Source of the DNA: DASYRM01 sp036004405
GTDB taxonomy: Bacteria; Acidobacteriota; Vicinamibacteria; Vicinamibacterales; UBA2999
Direction: 5' to 3'
DNA length: 42,513 bases
Assembly (NCBI GenBank): GCA_036004405.1
Contig: DASYRM010000035.1
Location: forward strand, 1-42,513
The position numbers and the translations under genes were made by a program. Below are positions 8,972-19,015 of the stretch, piece after piece (the stretch's first letter is position 1; each line of letters opens with the position of its first letter). The notes below the pieces were generated by a model. That model searched no databases. It had not been told where the DNA came from and worked only from the letters and a program-made list of their open reading frames with translations.

Positions 8972-9852
8972 GGACGGGCGCCTTCCTTGGGCAGCGGCAG
9001 CAGCCTGGACTTCGGATCGATCGACACCGTCGAGCCGTCGAGCCGGTACGGCGTGCCGGTGGGATCGACGATCGCCCCGCGCAGGTACCCGGCCCGCACC
9101 AGATCGGCCCACGTCGCCGGCGGGCGCCCCTGCTTCGCGGTGAAGGCCGCCACCACGTTTTGCAGCAGGTCGATCTGATCCATGGCGTCGAGCTGCTTCA
9201 ATCGACGGTCCGCCTCGTTGCGGAACCAGTCGTCGGCGGCGCTCTCCTGAATCTGCCGCCACAACAGACGCGATGCCTTGCGGTTGCCGCCCTCGGCCAG
9301 CGTCACCGCGGCCAGCGGCTCCATCCACTTGGGCGCGCCGGGCAGGCGCGATGCGCGGCCGAACCAGTCGGCGGCGGCCGTATAGTCCTGGTTCGACCAG
9401 TAGTGCACGAAGCCGGTCGCCTGATACAGCCGCCAGTCGTCGGGCTGCGCTTCGATCCCCCGCTGCAGCAGCTTGATCGCAAGATCGGGACGGCCCGGTC
9501 CGCCGGGCGGCACCTCGGCCAGGAAGAGCGCCCCGAACTGGTAGGCCACGCCGAAGTACGGGTCGAGCGTGGTCGTGAGCTCCAGGAGCGGATAGAGCAA
9601 CGAGTAGCTGCGGTCGGCCTGGCGTCCCAGCCTGGTGTCGCCGTACAACTGCACGGCGCGAATCCAATAGACGTCGGCGAGGATCGACTTGTACGAGAGC
9701 GCCATACGCTGCAGCGCCGCTGGCGATCGCACGTAGAGCAGGCTGTCGGGCCCGGCCGGCAGCTCGCCGCCGCGCTCGCGCAGCGCCTGCAGGCCGATCG
9801 CCGACGCCATCAGCATCACGAGCAGCAGGGGCGTGAAGAATCGGCGGCCCAT
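8968..9852 (-). CDS. TPR-repeat protein of the pilus locus
   Basis: 294 aa from ATG 9852, two bases after the permease stop. One N-terminal membrane or signal helix (about 4-22, 'FTPLLLVMLMASAIGLQAL') is followed by helical TPR-like repeats ('AIKLLQRGIEAQPDDWRLYQATGFVHYW' region, then 'AADWFGRASRLPGAPKWMEPLAAV' region). The C-terminus contains 'LVRAGYLRGAIVDPTGTPYRLDG'. It is likely exposed to the periplasm and anchored in the inner membrane. It follows the ABC ATPase and permease and precedes pilD, a position that in M. xanthus belongs to the pilG/H/I genes needed for pilus biogenesis. The exact role is unknown. Confidence 0.72.
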   Translation of the reverse strand: MGRRFFTPLLLVMLMASAIGLQALRERGGELPAGPDSLLYVRSPAALQRMALSYKSILADVYWIRAVQLYGDTRLGRQADRSYSLLYPLLELTTTLDPYFGVAYQFGALFLAEVPPGGPGRPDLAIKLLQRGIEAQPDDWRLYQATGFVHYWSNQDYTAAADWFGRASRLPGAPKWMEPLAAVTLAEGGNRKASRLLWRQIQESAADDWFRNEADRRLKQLDAMDQIDLLQNVVAAFTAKQGRPPATWADLVRAGYLRGAIVDPTGTPYRLDGSTVSIDPKSRLLPLPKEGARP

Positions 9853-9854
9853 GG

Positions 9855-10666
9855 CTACTTGAAGTCGCGACGGGAGAACACGGCCACCGAGGCCGTGAGC
9901 AGCAGCGCGATGTAGACGCCACCGTAGAGCGCGGTGGTGGCCAGATACCCCGCCGGCACCGCCTGGGCGTAGACAACCTGCTGCTTGATGTCGAACGCCG
10001 AGAAGTTCGGCAGGACGTAATAGAGGCCGTGCGCGAACCAGGCGGCGGCACGCGAATCCACCACCGACTCGAAGTTCTTGAGGTCCGCGTTGAAGTGGCC
10101 CACCACCCACAGACCCAGCGTGAAGCCGGCGGACAGGAACGGGCTCGAGAAGGTCGAAAAGAACAGCGCGATGGCGGTGACCAGCATCAGCTCGACGAGG
10201 ATCAGCCCCACCGCGCGCAGCATGCCGAGATCGGTGGCGGGGGTTGTCCAGCCGGCCCGCACGTCGGGCGGCACCGTCGTGGCCATGTAGGCGAGCACCA
10301 CATACCAGGCCACCACCATCACGGCGACGTTGACCGCCAGCGTCAGCCCCAGACCGCAGTACTTGCCCAGGATGAACTCGGCGCGGCTGAGCGGCTTCGA
10401 CAGCAGGCTGTAGATGCTGCGCCGCTCGACCTCTTTCCACACCAGGCCGATGCCGATGAAGACGGCGATCATCAGGCCGAACGTGGCAATGGCGGCCAGG
10501 CCGAGGTCCTTGATGATCTTGATGTCCTGGCCGGCGGTGAGCTGGCCGATCAGGTACGACGCCGCCATCAGCAGCACCGCGAAGGCGACCAGGTTGTAGA
10601 GCACTTTGTCGCGCACCGACTCGCGGAAGACGTTTACGGCCACGGTGCCGATGGTCCGGATGGAGC

Positions 10667-10670
<4 letters not shown>
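9855..10670 (-). CDS. ABC transporter permease of the pilus locus (PilI-like)
   Basis: 271 aa from ATG 10670, ATGA overlap with the ATPase gene. About six membrane helices in the ABC-2/NatB style: an N-terminal 'NVFRESVRDKVLYNLVAFAVLL', then a cytoplasmic coupling loop 'ERRSIYSLLSKPLSRAEFI' typical of this permease group, and a final helix ending 'FSRRDFK'. It pairs with the ATPase at 10667-11641. Known relatives in M. xanthus (pilH ATPase and pilI membrane protein, from memory) are required for pilus formation. The substrate is not known and cannot be read here. Confidence 0.85.
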
Positions 10671-11641
<971 letters not shown>

Positions 11642-11686
11642 GCGAGGGGAGGCGGCCGCCTCGCCTCGGCACTGCCCGCCCGTCTC

Positions 11687-12892
11687 CTAAGTCTTCGCGA
11701 GAAGGTAGGCGATGGCCGCGTCGAGATAGGCCGGACGCAGGCCGCTGCCCACCTGGATTCCGTTCACGAAAAAGGTGGGCGTGCCGTTGACGCCCACCGA
11801 CGTCCCGAGCTTCACGTCCGCGCGGACCGCCTCAAGAGTTTTCGGATATTCGGCGTCGAAACTGTTGACTTGTGCAATTTCGGAAAGGCCCTGCTTGATG
11901 AGGGCCGGCGAGAAGCTGTCCTGCCGCTCGAACAGCCAGTTCTCCAGCTTCTTGCCCTGCTCGGGGCTCTTGGCCTTGGCGAGCCGCACCGCCACGGCGG
12001 CTTCGCACGCGTAGGCGTGCGCCATGCCGACGCCGCACTTGGAGTTGAGGGGAAAGTCCCGCGTCTCGTAGCGGAAGTCGTTCGGATTGGCCGCCTCGTA
12101 CTTCGCAAAGATGTCCTTGTAGGCGAAGTAGGTCATGCGGCAGGCCGGGCACTGATAGTCGTTGAACTTGACCACGTGCACCTTGACCCCGGCCGGCGTC
12201 AGCGCCACCACCGCGGGCACGCGAGGCTGGGCGTCGAGCCACTTGTGCCACTCCTCGATCTGCGCCTGGTCCAGCGTCTCGACCGGAATCGACGGCACCG
12301 AGGCGGCCCCCACCTCGCGAATCGGCTCACGCGGGAAGAGCGCCACGAGCGCCAGCGACCCGAGCAGCCACAGGGCGCCCAGCCCCATCGCGCTGGGACT
12401 GCCCACCACCCCGCCAACGTCGCTGCCGACACCCGACAGCAGCGAGCCGAGCGGTGGCGCCAACGAGCTCGAGATCAGGAAGATGCCGACGACCGCCACG
12501 TAGACGGCCATGCACAGCGGACACGCCTTCTGCAGCACGAAGAAGGACGCGTAGGCGAAGTAGAAGACGCTGGCCAATCCGACGACCGAGAGCAGGAAGA
12601 CGTAGCCGGCCGCGCGGCCCGCCGACTCGCTGCGCGGGGCCCGCATGCCGTAGCCGGCAAACAGCAGCACCAGCGCCGACCACACGACGCCGCCGGCGGC
12701 CACCGGCACGCCGCGCACGGTGCCGTAGCTGCTCTTGTAGACCGCCTCGCAGCTTACTTTCTCGCTGACGTCGCAGAAGCTCACATACGTGGGATCCGCG
12801 ATGAGCTTGTAGTGCACGTAGAGGGAGGCGACCGAGGCGGCAAACGCCAGCAGGGCCAGAGCGAGGAGCGCGGGGCGACCGTACTTCGACAT
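11687..12892 (-). CDS. VKOR-DsbA fusion, periplasmic disulfide-forming oxidase
   Basis: 401 aa from ATG 12892 (a TTG two codons upstream is the alternative). The N-terminal half is a vitamin K epoxide reductase-like membrane domain with the loop pair C40/C48 and the active-site C124-P-L-C127 next to quinone. The C-terminal half (about 225-401) is a DsbA-like thioredoxin domain with C248-P-A-C251 and the cis-proline loop T371-P-T. A one-chain machine would pass electrons from substrate thiols to quinone. It starts 13 bp after a pilin gene, and both pilins carry two cysteines at the same spacing. A role in pilin disulfide formation is therefore a reasonable inference, though it may serve other exported proteins. 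Confidence 0.9.
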   Translation of the reverse strand: MSKYGRPALLALALLAFAASVASLYVHYKLIADPTYVSFCDVSEKVSCEAVYKSSYGTVRGVPVAAGGVVWSALVLLFAGYGMRAPRSESAGRAAGYVFLLSVVGLASVFYFAYASFFVLQKACPLCMAVYVAVVGIFLISSSLAPPLGSLLSGVGSDVGGVVGSPSAMGLGALWLLGSLALVALFPREPIREVGAASVPSIPVETLDQAQIEEWHKWLDAQPRVPAVVALTPAGVKVHVVKFNDYQCPACRMTYFAYKDIFAKYEAANPNDFRYETRDFPLNSKCGVGMAHAYACEAAVAVRLAKAKSPEQGKKLENWLFERQDSFSPALIKQGLSEIAQVNSFDAEYPKTLEAVRADVKLGTSVGVNGTPTFFVNGIQVGSGLRPAYLDAAIAYLLAKT

Positions 12893-12905
12893 AGGCAAGC
12901 GGATC

Positions 12906-13436
12906 TTACTGCACCGGCGAACCGCTCTTGGCGTCGGCCAGCGGCCCGGTGCCCTGCTTGATCAGGCTCGTTTCATCGACGCCGAAAAAGCGGGTGCCCG
13001 TAGTGCCCGGCTGCGCGGGTTGCCCCGAGGCGAAGAACCCGGTCTTGGGATCGGCCGCCGCCTCATTGCAGGTTTTCGATTTGTCGGCGACCTTGGTCGA
13101 ACCGGGCGCCTCGGAAATGACGAAGAAGTAGCCGCTCTTGGCGTGGTCCGCGTCCACGGCCGCTGCCACGTCCTCGCGGATGAAGGCGGTGCCGCCGGCC
13201 ACCGGCGGCTTGGCCAGGTCGGCCATCGACATCGCGTAGCCGCCGCTGCCGCAGGCCGAGGCGTAGGCCGCTTCGGCATCGGCAATCGCCTTCATCGACC
13301 CGATGGCCGAGGCCTCGTAGCCGTTCATGCGGTAGCGCTTGAGCCCGGGCACGGCCAGGGCCGCCAGGACCGCAATGATCGCGACCACGATCATCAGCTC
13401 GATGAGCGTGAACCCGTGGTCGGTGTATCTCTTCAT
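12906..13436 (-). CDS. Second type IV pilin (PilA paralog)
   Basis: 176 aa from ATG 13436, with GGAG nine bases upstream. Leader MKRYTDHG, cut before F9, then 'FTLIELMIVVAIIAVLAALA' with Glu+5, the classical pilin helix. It is a tandem paralog of the pilin at 13592-14131 along its whole length: shared 'EASAIGS', 'KSGYFF', 'GTTGTR' and a conserved cysteine pair (C62, C123). The paralogs probably arose by duplication. A terminator lies between them, so this copy should be less expressed or use its own promoter. The VKOR-DsbA gene follows 13 bp downstream. It could be a minor or alternative pilin subunit. Confidence 0.88.
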   Translation of the reverse strand: MKRYTDHGFTLIELMIVVAIIAVLAALAVPGLKRYRMNGYEASAIGSMKAIADAEAAYASACGSGGYAMSMADLAKPPVAGGTAFIREDVAAAVDADHAKSGYFFVISEAPGSTKVADKSKTCNEAAADPKTGFFASGQPAQPGTTGTRFFGVDETSLIKQGTGPLADAKSGSPVQ

Positions 13437-13486
13437 AAGGGCTGGCTCCAATCCAGACGCTCATTCTGGCACATTGGCCTTACCCG

Positions 13487-13524
13487 GCCCCTCAGCCCCC
13501 AGCCCCTCAGCCCCTCAGCCCCTT
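13487..13524. repeat. Short tandem repeat GCCCCTCA
   Basis: Units GCCCCTCA at 13487-13494, 13502-13509 and 13510-13517, with a shortened unit GCCCCCA at 13495-13501 and a decayed unit after 13518. It sits between the terminator and the second pilin. Slippage could change the spacing there; no promoter was recognised in it. Confidence 0.75.
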
Positions 13525-13536
13525 CCAGGTTCGTAC

Positions 13537-13572
13537 AAAAAAAAGAGAGGGCCGGCACAAGCCGGCCCTCTC
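13537..13572 (-). terminator. Rho-independent terminator after pilA
   Basis: Read on the minus strand: GAGAGGGCCGGC, loop TTGT, GCCGGCCCTCTC, then eight T. The 12-bp stem is perfect (13545-13556 with 13561-13572) and the T-tract is 13537-13544. It begins 19 bp after the pilA stop. It should make pilA the most abundant transcript and limit read-through into the second pilin. Confidence 0.93.
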
Positions 13573-13591
13573 GTGGTCCTCCGTGCCGAAG

Positions 13592-14131
13592 CTACTGGAG
13601 GGGAATGCCGTCCGTGATGGCCCCGCCCACAAACGTCGCGGTGTCCTGACGGATCATGCCGCTGTGGTCGGTCGCGAAGTAGCGCGTACCCGTCGTGCCC
13701 GCCGTGCCCGGGTCCGACGCCGCGAAGAACTGCGTGCTCGACGGGGTCGCGGCGGCGTTGCAGGTGTCCGCGCCAAGCAGAACGCTCGTGCCCGAGGGAC
13801 CGTCCGCGAGGGTGAAGAAGTAGCCGCTCTTCAGCGTCGCCGGGACCGTGGCGGCCGCGAGGTCCGCCGGGATGAACGAGGGACCAAGCGCGACCGGCTG
13901 CTTGCCGAGGGCGGTCATGGTCACCGCGTAGCCGCCGCCGCCGCACGACGAAGCGTAGGTCGCTTCCGCGCTCGCGATGGTGCGGATGGAGCCGATGGCC
14001 GACGCTTCGTTACCCGACATACGGGCACGGAGCAGACCGGGCACGGCAATCGCCGCGATGATGCCGATGATCGCCACAACGATCAACAGCTCGATCAGCG
14101 TAAAGCCTTCGTTCTTCTGCATCTTCTTCAC
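13592..14131 (-). CDS. pilA: Major type IV pilin PilA
   Basis: 179 aa. The start is GTG 14131 because AAGGAG lies eight bases upstream; the ATG three codons on (14122) would be too far from it. The leader ends in G9 before F10, followed by 'FTLIELLIVVAIIGIIAAIA' with Glu+5. The globular part keeps a cysteine pair (C63, C124), which could close a D-region-like loop, plus 'KSGYFF' and 'GTTGTRYF'. It is the assumed main subunit because it has a consensus sigma-54 promoter and a strong terminator of its own. PilD would process it and PilB/PilC would assemble it. It lies directly downstream of pilS-pilR. Confidence 0.93.
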   Translation of the reverse strand: MKKMQKNEGFTLIELLIVVAIIGIIAAIAVPGLLRARMSGNEASAIGSIRTIASAEATYASSCGGGGYAVTMTALGKQPVALGPSFIPADLAAATVPATLKSGYFFTLADGPSGTSVLLGADTCNAAATPSSTQFFAASDPGTAGTTGTRYFATDHSGMIRQDTATFVGGAITDGIPLQ

Positions 14132-14230
14132 GTGTCAATCTCCTTCGTAGAGCGCCCGGGTCTGGCCCGTGCGGGTCCCTGCCTAATCAACGGCGCCGCG
14201 ACTCGTGCGCCTCCCGATGGACCCTGAAAG

Positions 14231-14246
14231 AGCAACCGGGGTGCCA
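14231..14246 (-). promoter_or_regulatory. Sigma-54 (-24/-12) promoter of pilA
   Basis: Minus strand TGGCAC-CCCGG-TTGCT, an exact match to the TGGCAC-N5-TTGCW consensus. GG of the -24 element is at 14245-14244 and GC of the -12 element at 14233-14232. Transcription would begin near 14220, giving a leader of about 89 nt before the GTG. Ten fixed bases at this spacing are unlikely by chance in the window. Confidence 0.9.
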
Positions 14247-14355
14247 ACGCAACGAGAGGCGCATGGAGGGTCGCAACGCGCGGCAGGAGAGCGACGCGCC
14301 GTGCGCGCGTGTGCAGAACGGCGGCGGTGCGACCGCGAGAAGCCGGTCGCCGCGT

Positions 14356-14393
14356 TGACACTAACTGTCAGGGATCGGTGCCACGAAGTGGCA
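14356..14393. promoter_or_regulatory. Probable enhancer of the pilA promoter: two tandem 15-bp inverted repeats
   Basis: TGACACTAACTGTCA at 14356-14370 and TGCCACGAAGTGGCA at 14379-14393 agree at 11 of 15 positions (TGNCACNAANTGNCA). They start 23 bp apart, about two helical turns. They lie about 136-173 bp upstream of the predicted pilA start point, a normal distance for an NtrC-family enhancer. PilR binding is inferred. Confidence 0.65.
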
Positions 14394-14434
14394 GTCATTG
14401 CGCGTGCCCCCGGAAGATCCCGGGGCACGAATTG

Positions 14435-14517
14435 CCTCTAGCCACTAGCCTCTTGCCTTTGGGCCGAGGCTAAAGGCCAAAGGCTAGAGGCCAGAGGCTA
14501 GAGGCTAGAGGCTAAAG
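14435..14517. repeat. Long hairpin built of AGAGGCT-type units
   Basis: Arm 14435-14462 pairs with arm 14477-14504 (28 bp, three mismatches) around a 14-nt loop. The right arm and what follows consist of near-repeats of GGCTAGA / GGCTAAA. It lies between the pilR stop and the pilA enhancer. The rest of the 14132-14543 gap holds the pilA leader, the sigma-54 promoter, the enhancer and nothing else I can name. Confidence 0.8.
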
Positions 14518-14543
14518 ACGGACGGGCGAAGGCGACCACGTTC

Positions 14544-15997
<1,454 letters not shown>

Positions 15998-16001
<4 letters not shown>

Positions 16002-17713
16002 GACGCCACTCCCGCGAGATCGGGCTGCCGCTCGGAGGCCGGCTGAGCCTGGCTCGCCGGCAGAACCACGCGCATGGACGTGCCCTCGCCGATGCGGGAC
16101 GTGACGTGAATCGTGCCCTTGGCGTCGGTGACGATGCGGTGCACCGTGGCCAACCCCAGGCCGGTCCCCTTGTCGAACGAGCTGCGGAACGGCTGGAAGA
16201 TGCGATCGATGTCGGCCGGCGCGATGCCGCAGCCGTTGTCTTCGACGCGCAGGCCGACGGTCTGGCCGTCGGACGGCTCGGCAATCAGGCGGAGCCGTCC
16301 GCCGTCGGGCATGGCACGCAGCCCGTTGGTCGCGAGGTTCCACACGATCTGGCGCATCTGGTTCTCGTCGAACTCCAGCCACACCGGCTCGCCCGGCACG
16401 TCCACGTCCACGGCGTGGTGATCGCGCACGTCGGCGCCGTTGCGCAGCAGGCGGGCCGTGTCGCTCACGAGCTGCGCCAGGTCGAAGCGGGTCACCATGG
16501 CGCGCTGCGGCCGCGCGTAGGCGAGGAACGAGCGGATCGTCTCATTCAGCCGATCGGACTCGCGCAGCACGATGTCCATCAGCTGTTCCTGATCGTCGGT
16601 CAGCGGCAGCTCGGCACGCAGCACCTGCAGCGAGCCGGACATGGACGCAAGCGGATTGCGGATTTCGTGGGCGATCCCGGCGGCCATCTCCCCCACCGCG
16701 GCCAGGCGCTGGCGCACGCCGGATTCGCGCTCGAGCCGCTTGACGTCGGTGACGTCCTGGAAGGTGAAGAGATAGCCGGTACGGCCGTCGGGAAACGCCA
16801 GCCGCGCCGCGGTGACGCCGAGCTCGATGTCGCGCCCGTCTTCGGTCCGGACGCCGAAGTCGCCGCGCTGGCTGCGAGTGCGCCCCAGCGTGCTCAGCCG
16901 GTTGACGAAGTGCGGCGGCAGCCCGAGCACCGCCGCGGCGTTGCGGTTGACGGCCTGCGACACCGCGACGCCGGTGATGGTCGAGGCGGCGCGGTTGAAG
17001 GTCAGGATGCGGCAGTCGGAGTCGGCGGTGACGAGACCGCTCACCAGACTGTTGATCACGTGCTCGTTGAACGCGCGCAGGTCCTCAATCGTTTCGGACG
17101 CGGTGGCCAGGCGGCTACCGGCGAAGCGCAGACGTTCGGCCAGCGCGCCGGCGAGGGATCCGACCGCGAGGAACCCGAACAGGTTCGTGGCCAGGACGTA
17201 CTGGGCGAACCGCGGCGCCGGCAGGCCGGAATCGGCGGTGACCGCCCAATGCGGAAACGACTCGAGCGTCGTGTACTGGCTGAGGACAATCCCGAGATAG
17301 AGCGCCGCGCTCACCGCGGCCACCTGCAGCGCCCCGCGCCGGTTGCGCAGCGTGCTCGCGGCGAGGATCGGCAGCAGATACAGCGACGAGAAGTCGCTCT
17401 TGATGCCGCCGGTCACGAAGATGAACGCCGATACCAGCGCGGCGTCCACGGTGAGCTGCAGATCCACCAGCCACGGGCTGTCGTCCACGTAGCGCAGCGT
17501 GGCCAGGTAGACCACGCTCAGCCCGTAGGTGAGCCCGATCAAGAAGTAGAACGGGTTGATCGGAAAGGCGCCCGGCGTGGCCAGCTGCACCAGCGTAGCG
17601 GTGCCGAGGATGATCGTGGAGATCACCACGCGGCCGGCGACGAACGGCGACACCCGTGACCGCAGGGTCACTCGCGGCGCGCCGCTCTCGCTCACGCTCT
17701 GCGCCAGGCTCAC
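15998..17713 (-). CDS. pilS: Sensor histidine kinase PilS
   Basis: 571 aa from GTG 17713, three bases after the pilC stop. The N-terminal 190 residues contain about six membrane helices, the usual PilS sensor that monitors pilin in the membrane. A PAS domain follows (about 215-325), then HisKA with H349 in 'GIAHEIRNPLASM', and a HATPase_c domain with 'NLATNGLRA', 'EDNGCGIAP' and 'GTGLGLATV'. It phosphorylates PilR. In Pseudomonas, PilS is known to respond to inner-membrane pilin levels; the same role is inferred here. Confidence 0.92.
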
Positions 17714-17716
17714 AGA

Positions 17717-18940
17717 CTACCCGCCAGTCAACTTGCTGATCAGGCTGAAGATCGGCATGTACATCGCGATGACGATGCCGCCGACCACGCCGCCGAGCAC
17801 CGCGATCATCAGCGGCTCGAGCAGCGTCAGCAGGCCCGCCACCGCCACGTCCACTTCTTCTTCGTAAAAGTCGGCAATCTTGCCGAGCATGGTGTCGAGC
17901 GCGCCGGTCGTTTCGCCGACGCTGATCATCTGCACCACCATCGGCGGGAAGACCGCCGTTTCCTTGAGCGGCGCGGCAATCGTGTCGCCGCCCTCGATGC
18001 TCTTGCGCGTCGCGTAGAGCGCCTGCTCGACCACGGCGTTGCCAGCGGTCTTGGCCGTGATGTCGAGCGCTTCGAGAATCGACACGCCCGAGGCCAGCAG
18101 CGTCGCCAGCGTTCGGCAGAAGCGCGCCACCGCGATCTTGCGGAACATGGAACCGAAGACCGGCGCTTTCAGCATGAGCCGGTCGATGTTCATGCGGCCG
18201 CTCGGCGTGTTGTAGTAGGTGCGCAGGCCGAACACCAGCCCGGCGATGCCCGTCAGCACGAAGGGCATGTAGCGGACCAGGCCGTTGCTGAGGGCGATGA
18301 CGACGCGCGTCGGCAGCGGCAGCTCGGCGCCGAGGCCCGCGAACAGGTTGGCGAACGTCGGAATGACCTTCCAGAGAATGACGCCGACGACGACGGTGGC
18401 GATGACGACGATGGCGACGGGATAGACCATCGCCGACTGCACCTGGTTCTTCAGCTTGACGGCCTTTTCGATGTAGGTCGCCAGGCGCTTGAGAATGGTG
18501 TCGAGGATGCCGCCGGCCTCGCCCGCCGCAATCATGTTGGTGTAGAGCGGGTCGAACACCTTCGGGTTCTTCTTCATCGCGTCGGCCAGCGACGCGCCGC
18601 CTTCGACCTCGGCGCGGGTCTCGAGAATCACGGCGCCGAAGTTCTTGTCCTCTTCCTGCGTGCCGAGGATCTCGAGGCACTGCACGAGCGGCAGGCCGGC
18701 GTCGATCATCACGGAGAACTGGCGCGTGAACACCGCCAGGCTCTTCGGCGACACCTTTTTCTTCCGCTTGATGACGGTCTTGGCCGCGGCTTCGGCCTTC
18801 TCCTTCACCGGGTTGATCTTGGAGACCATCACCTGCTCGCGGCGCAGGGCCGCGACGGCGGCCTCCATCGAGTCCGCGACCCGTTCGCCGGTGACGTTCT
18901 GCCCCGCCCGGGTTCGTCCGCTGTATGCAAATGTGGCCAT
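17717..18940 (-). CDS. pilC: Type IV pilus inner-membrane platform protein PilC
   Basis: 407 aa from ATG 18940, the usual length. Two T2SSF domains repeat the same fold (around 70-195 and 275-400), each with 'F.RQFSVMIDAGLPL'- and 'FCRTLATLLASGVSI'-type cores. Membrane helices lie near 170-190, 220-240 and 375-400. The N-terminal 'FAYSGRTRAGQNVTGER' is typical of PilC/GspF. PilC sits in the inner membrane and couples the PilB and PilT motors to pilin insertion and removal. Between pilT and pilC is one palindrome of the dispersed family. Confidence 0.95.
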   Translation of the reverse strand: MATFAYSGRTRAGQNVTGERVADSMEAAVAALRREQVMVSKINPVKEKAEAAAKTVIKRKKKVSPKSLAVFTRQFSVMIDAGLPLVQCLEILGTQEEDKNFGAVILETRAEVEGGASLADAMKKNPKVFDPLYTNMIAAGEAGGILDTILKRLATYIEKAVKLKNQVQSAMVYPVAIVVIATVVVGVILWKVIPTFANLFAGLGAELPLPTRVVIALSNGLVRYMPFVLTGIAGLVFGLRTYYNTPSGRMNIDRLMLKAPVFGSMFRKIAVARFCRTLATLLASGVSILEALDITAKTAGNAVVEQALYATRKSIEGGDTIAAPLKETAVFPPMVVQMISVGETTGALDTMLGKIADFYEEEVDVAVAGLLTLLEPLMIAVLGGVVGGIVIAMYMPIFSLISKLTGG

Positions 18941-18958
18941 AGTTCAAACCTGCTTGTC

Positions 18959-18987
18959 AGGCGGACCTGAGAGGTCCGCCTCTACGA
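18959..18987. repeat. Short palindrome of the dispersed family (copy D)
   Basis: GGCGGACC (18960-18967), loop TGAGA, GGTCCGCC (18973-18980), tail TCTACGA. The stem extends by one A/T pair. It lies in the pilT-pilC gap and has no T-run. Confidence 0.8.
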
Positions 18988-19015
18988 AAGCTCCCTGTAC
19001 TGTGCCCCACTCCGC

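Noticed and set aside
13467..13472. TGGCAC near the second pilin as a sigma-54 element
   Set aside because: It is on the wrong strand for that gene and has no TTGC at the required spacing.
14435..14517. Repeat units as a CRISPR array
   Set aside because: Units are 7-9 bp, adjoin without spacers and form one hairpin; no cas genes.
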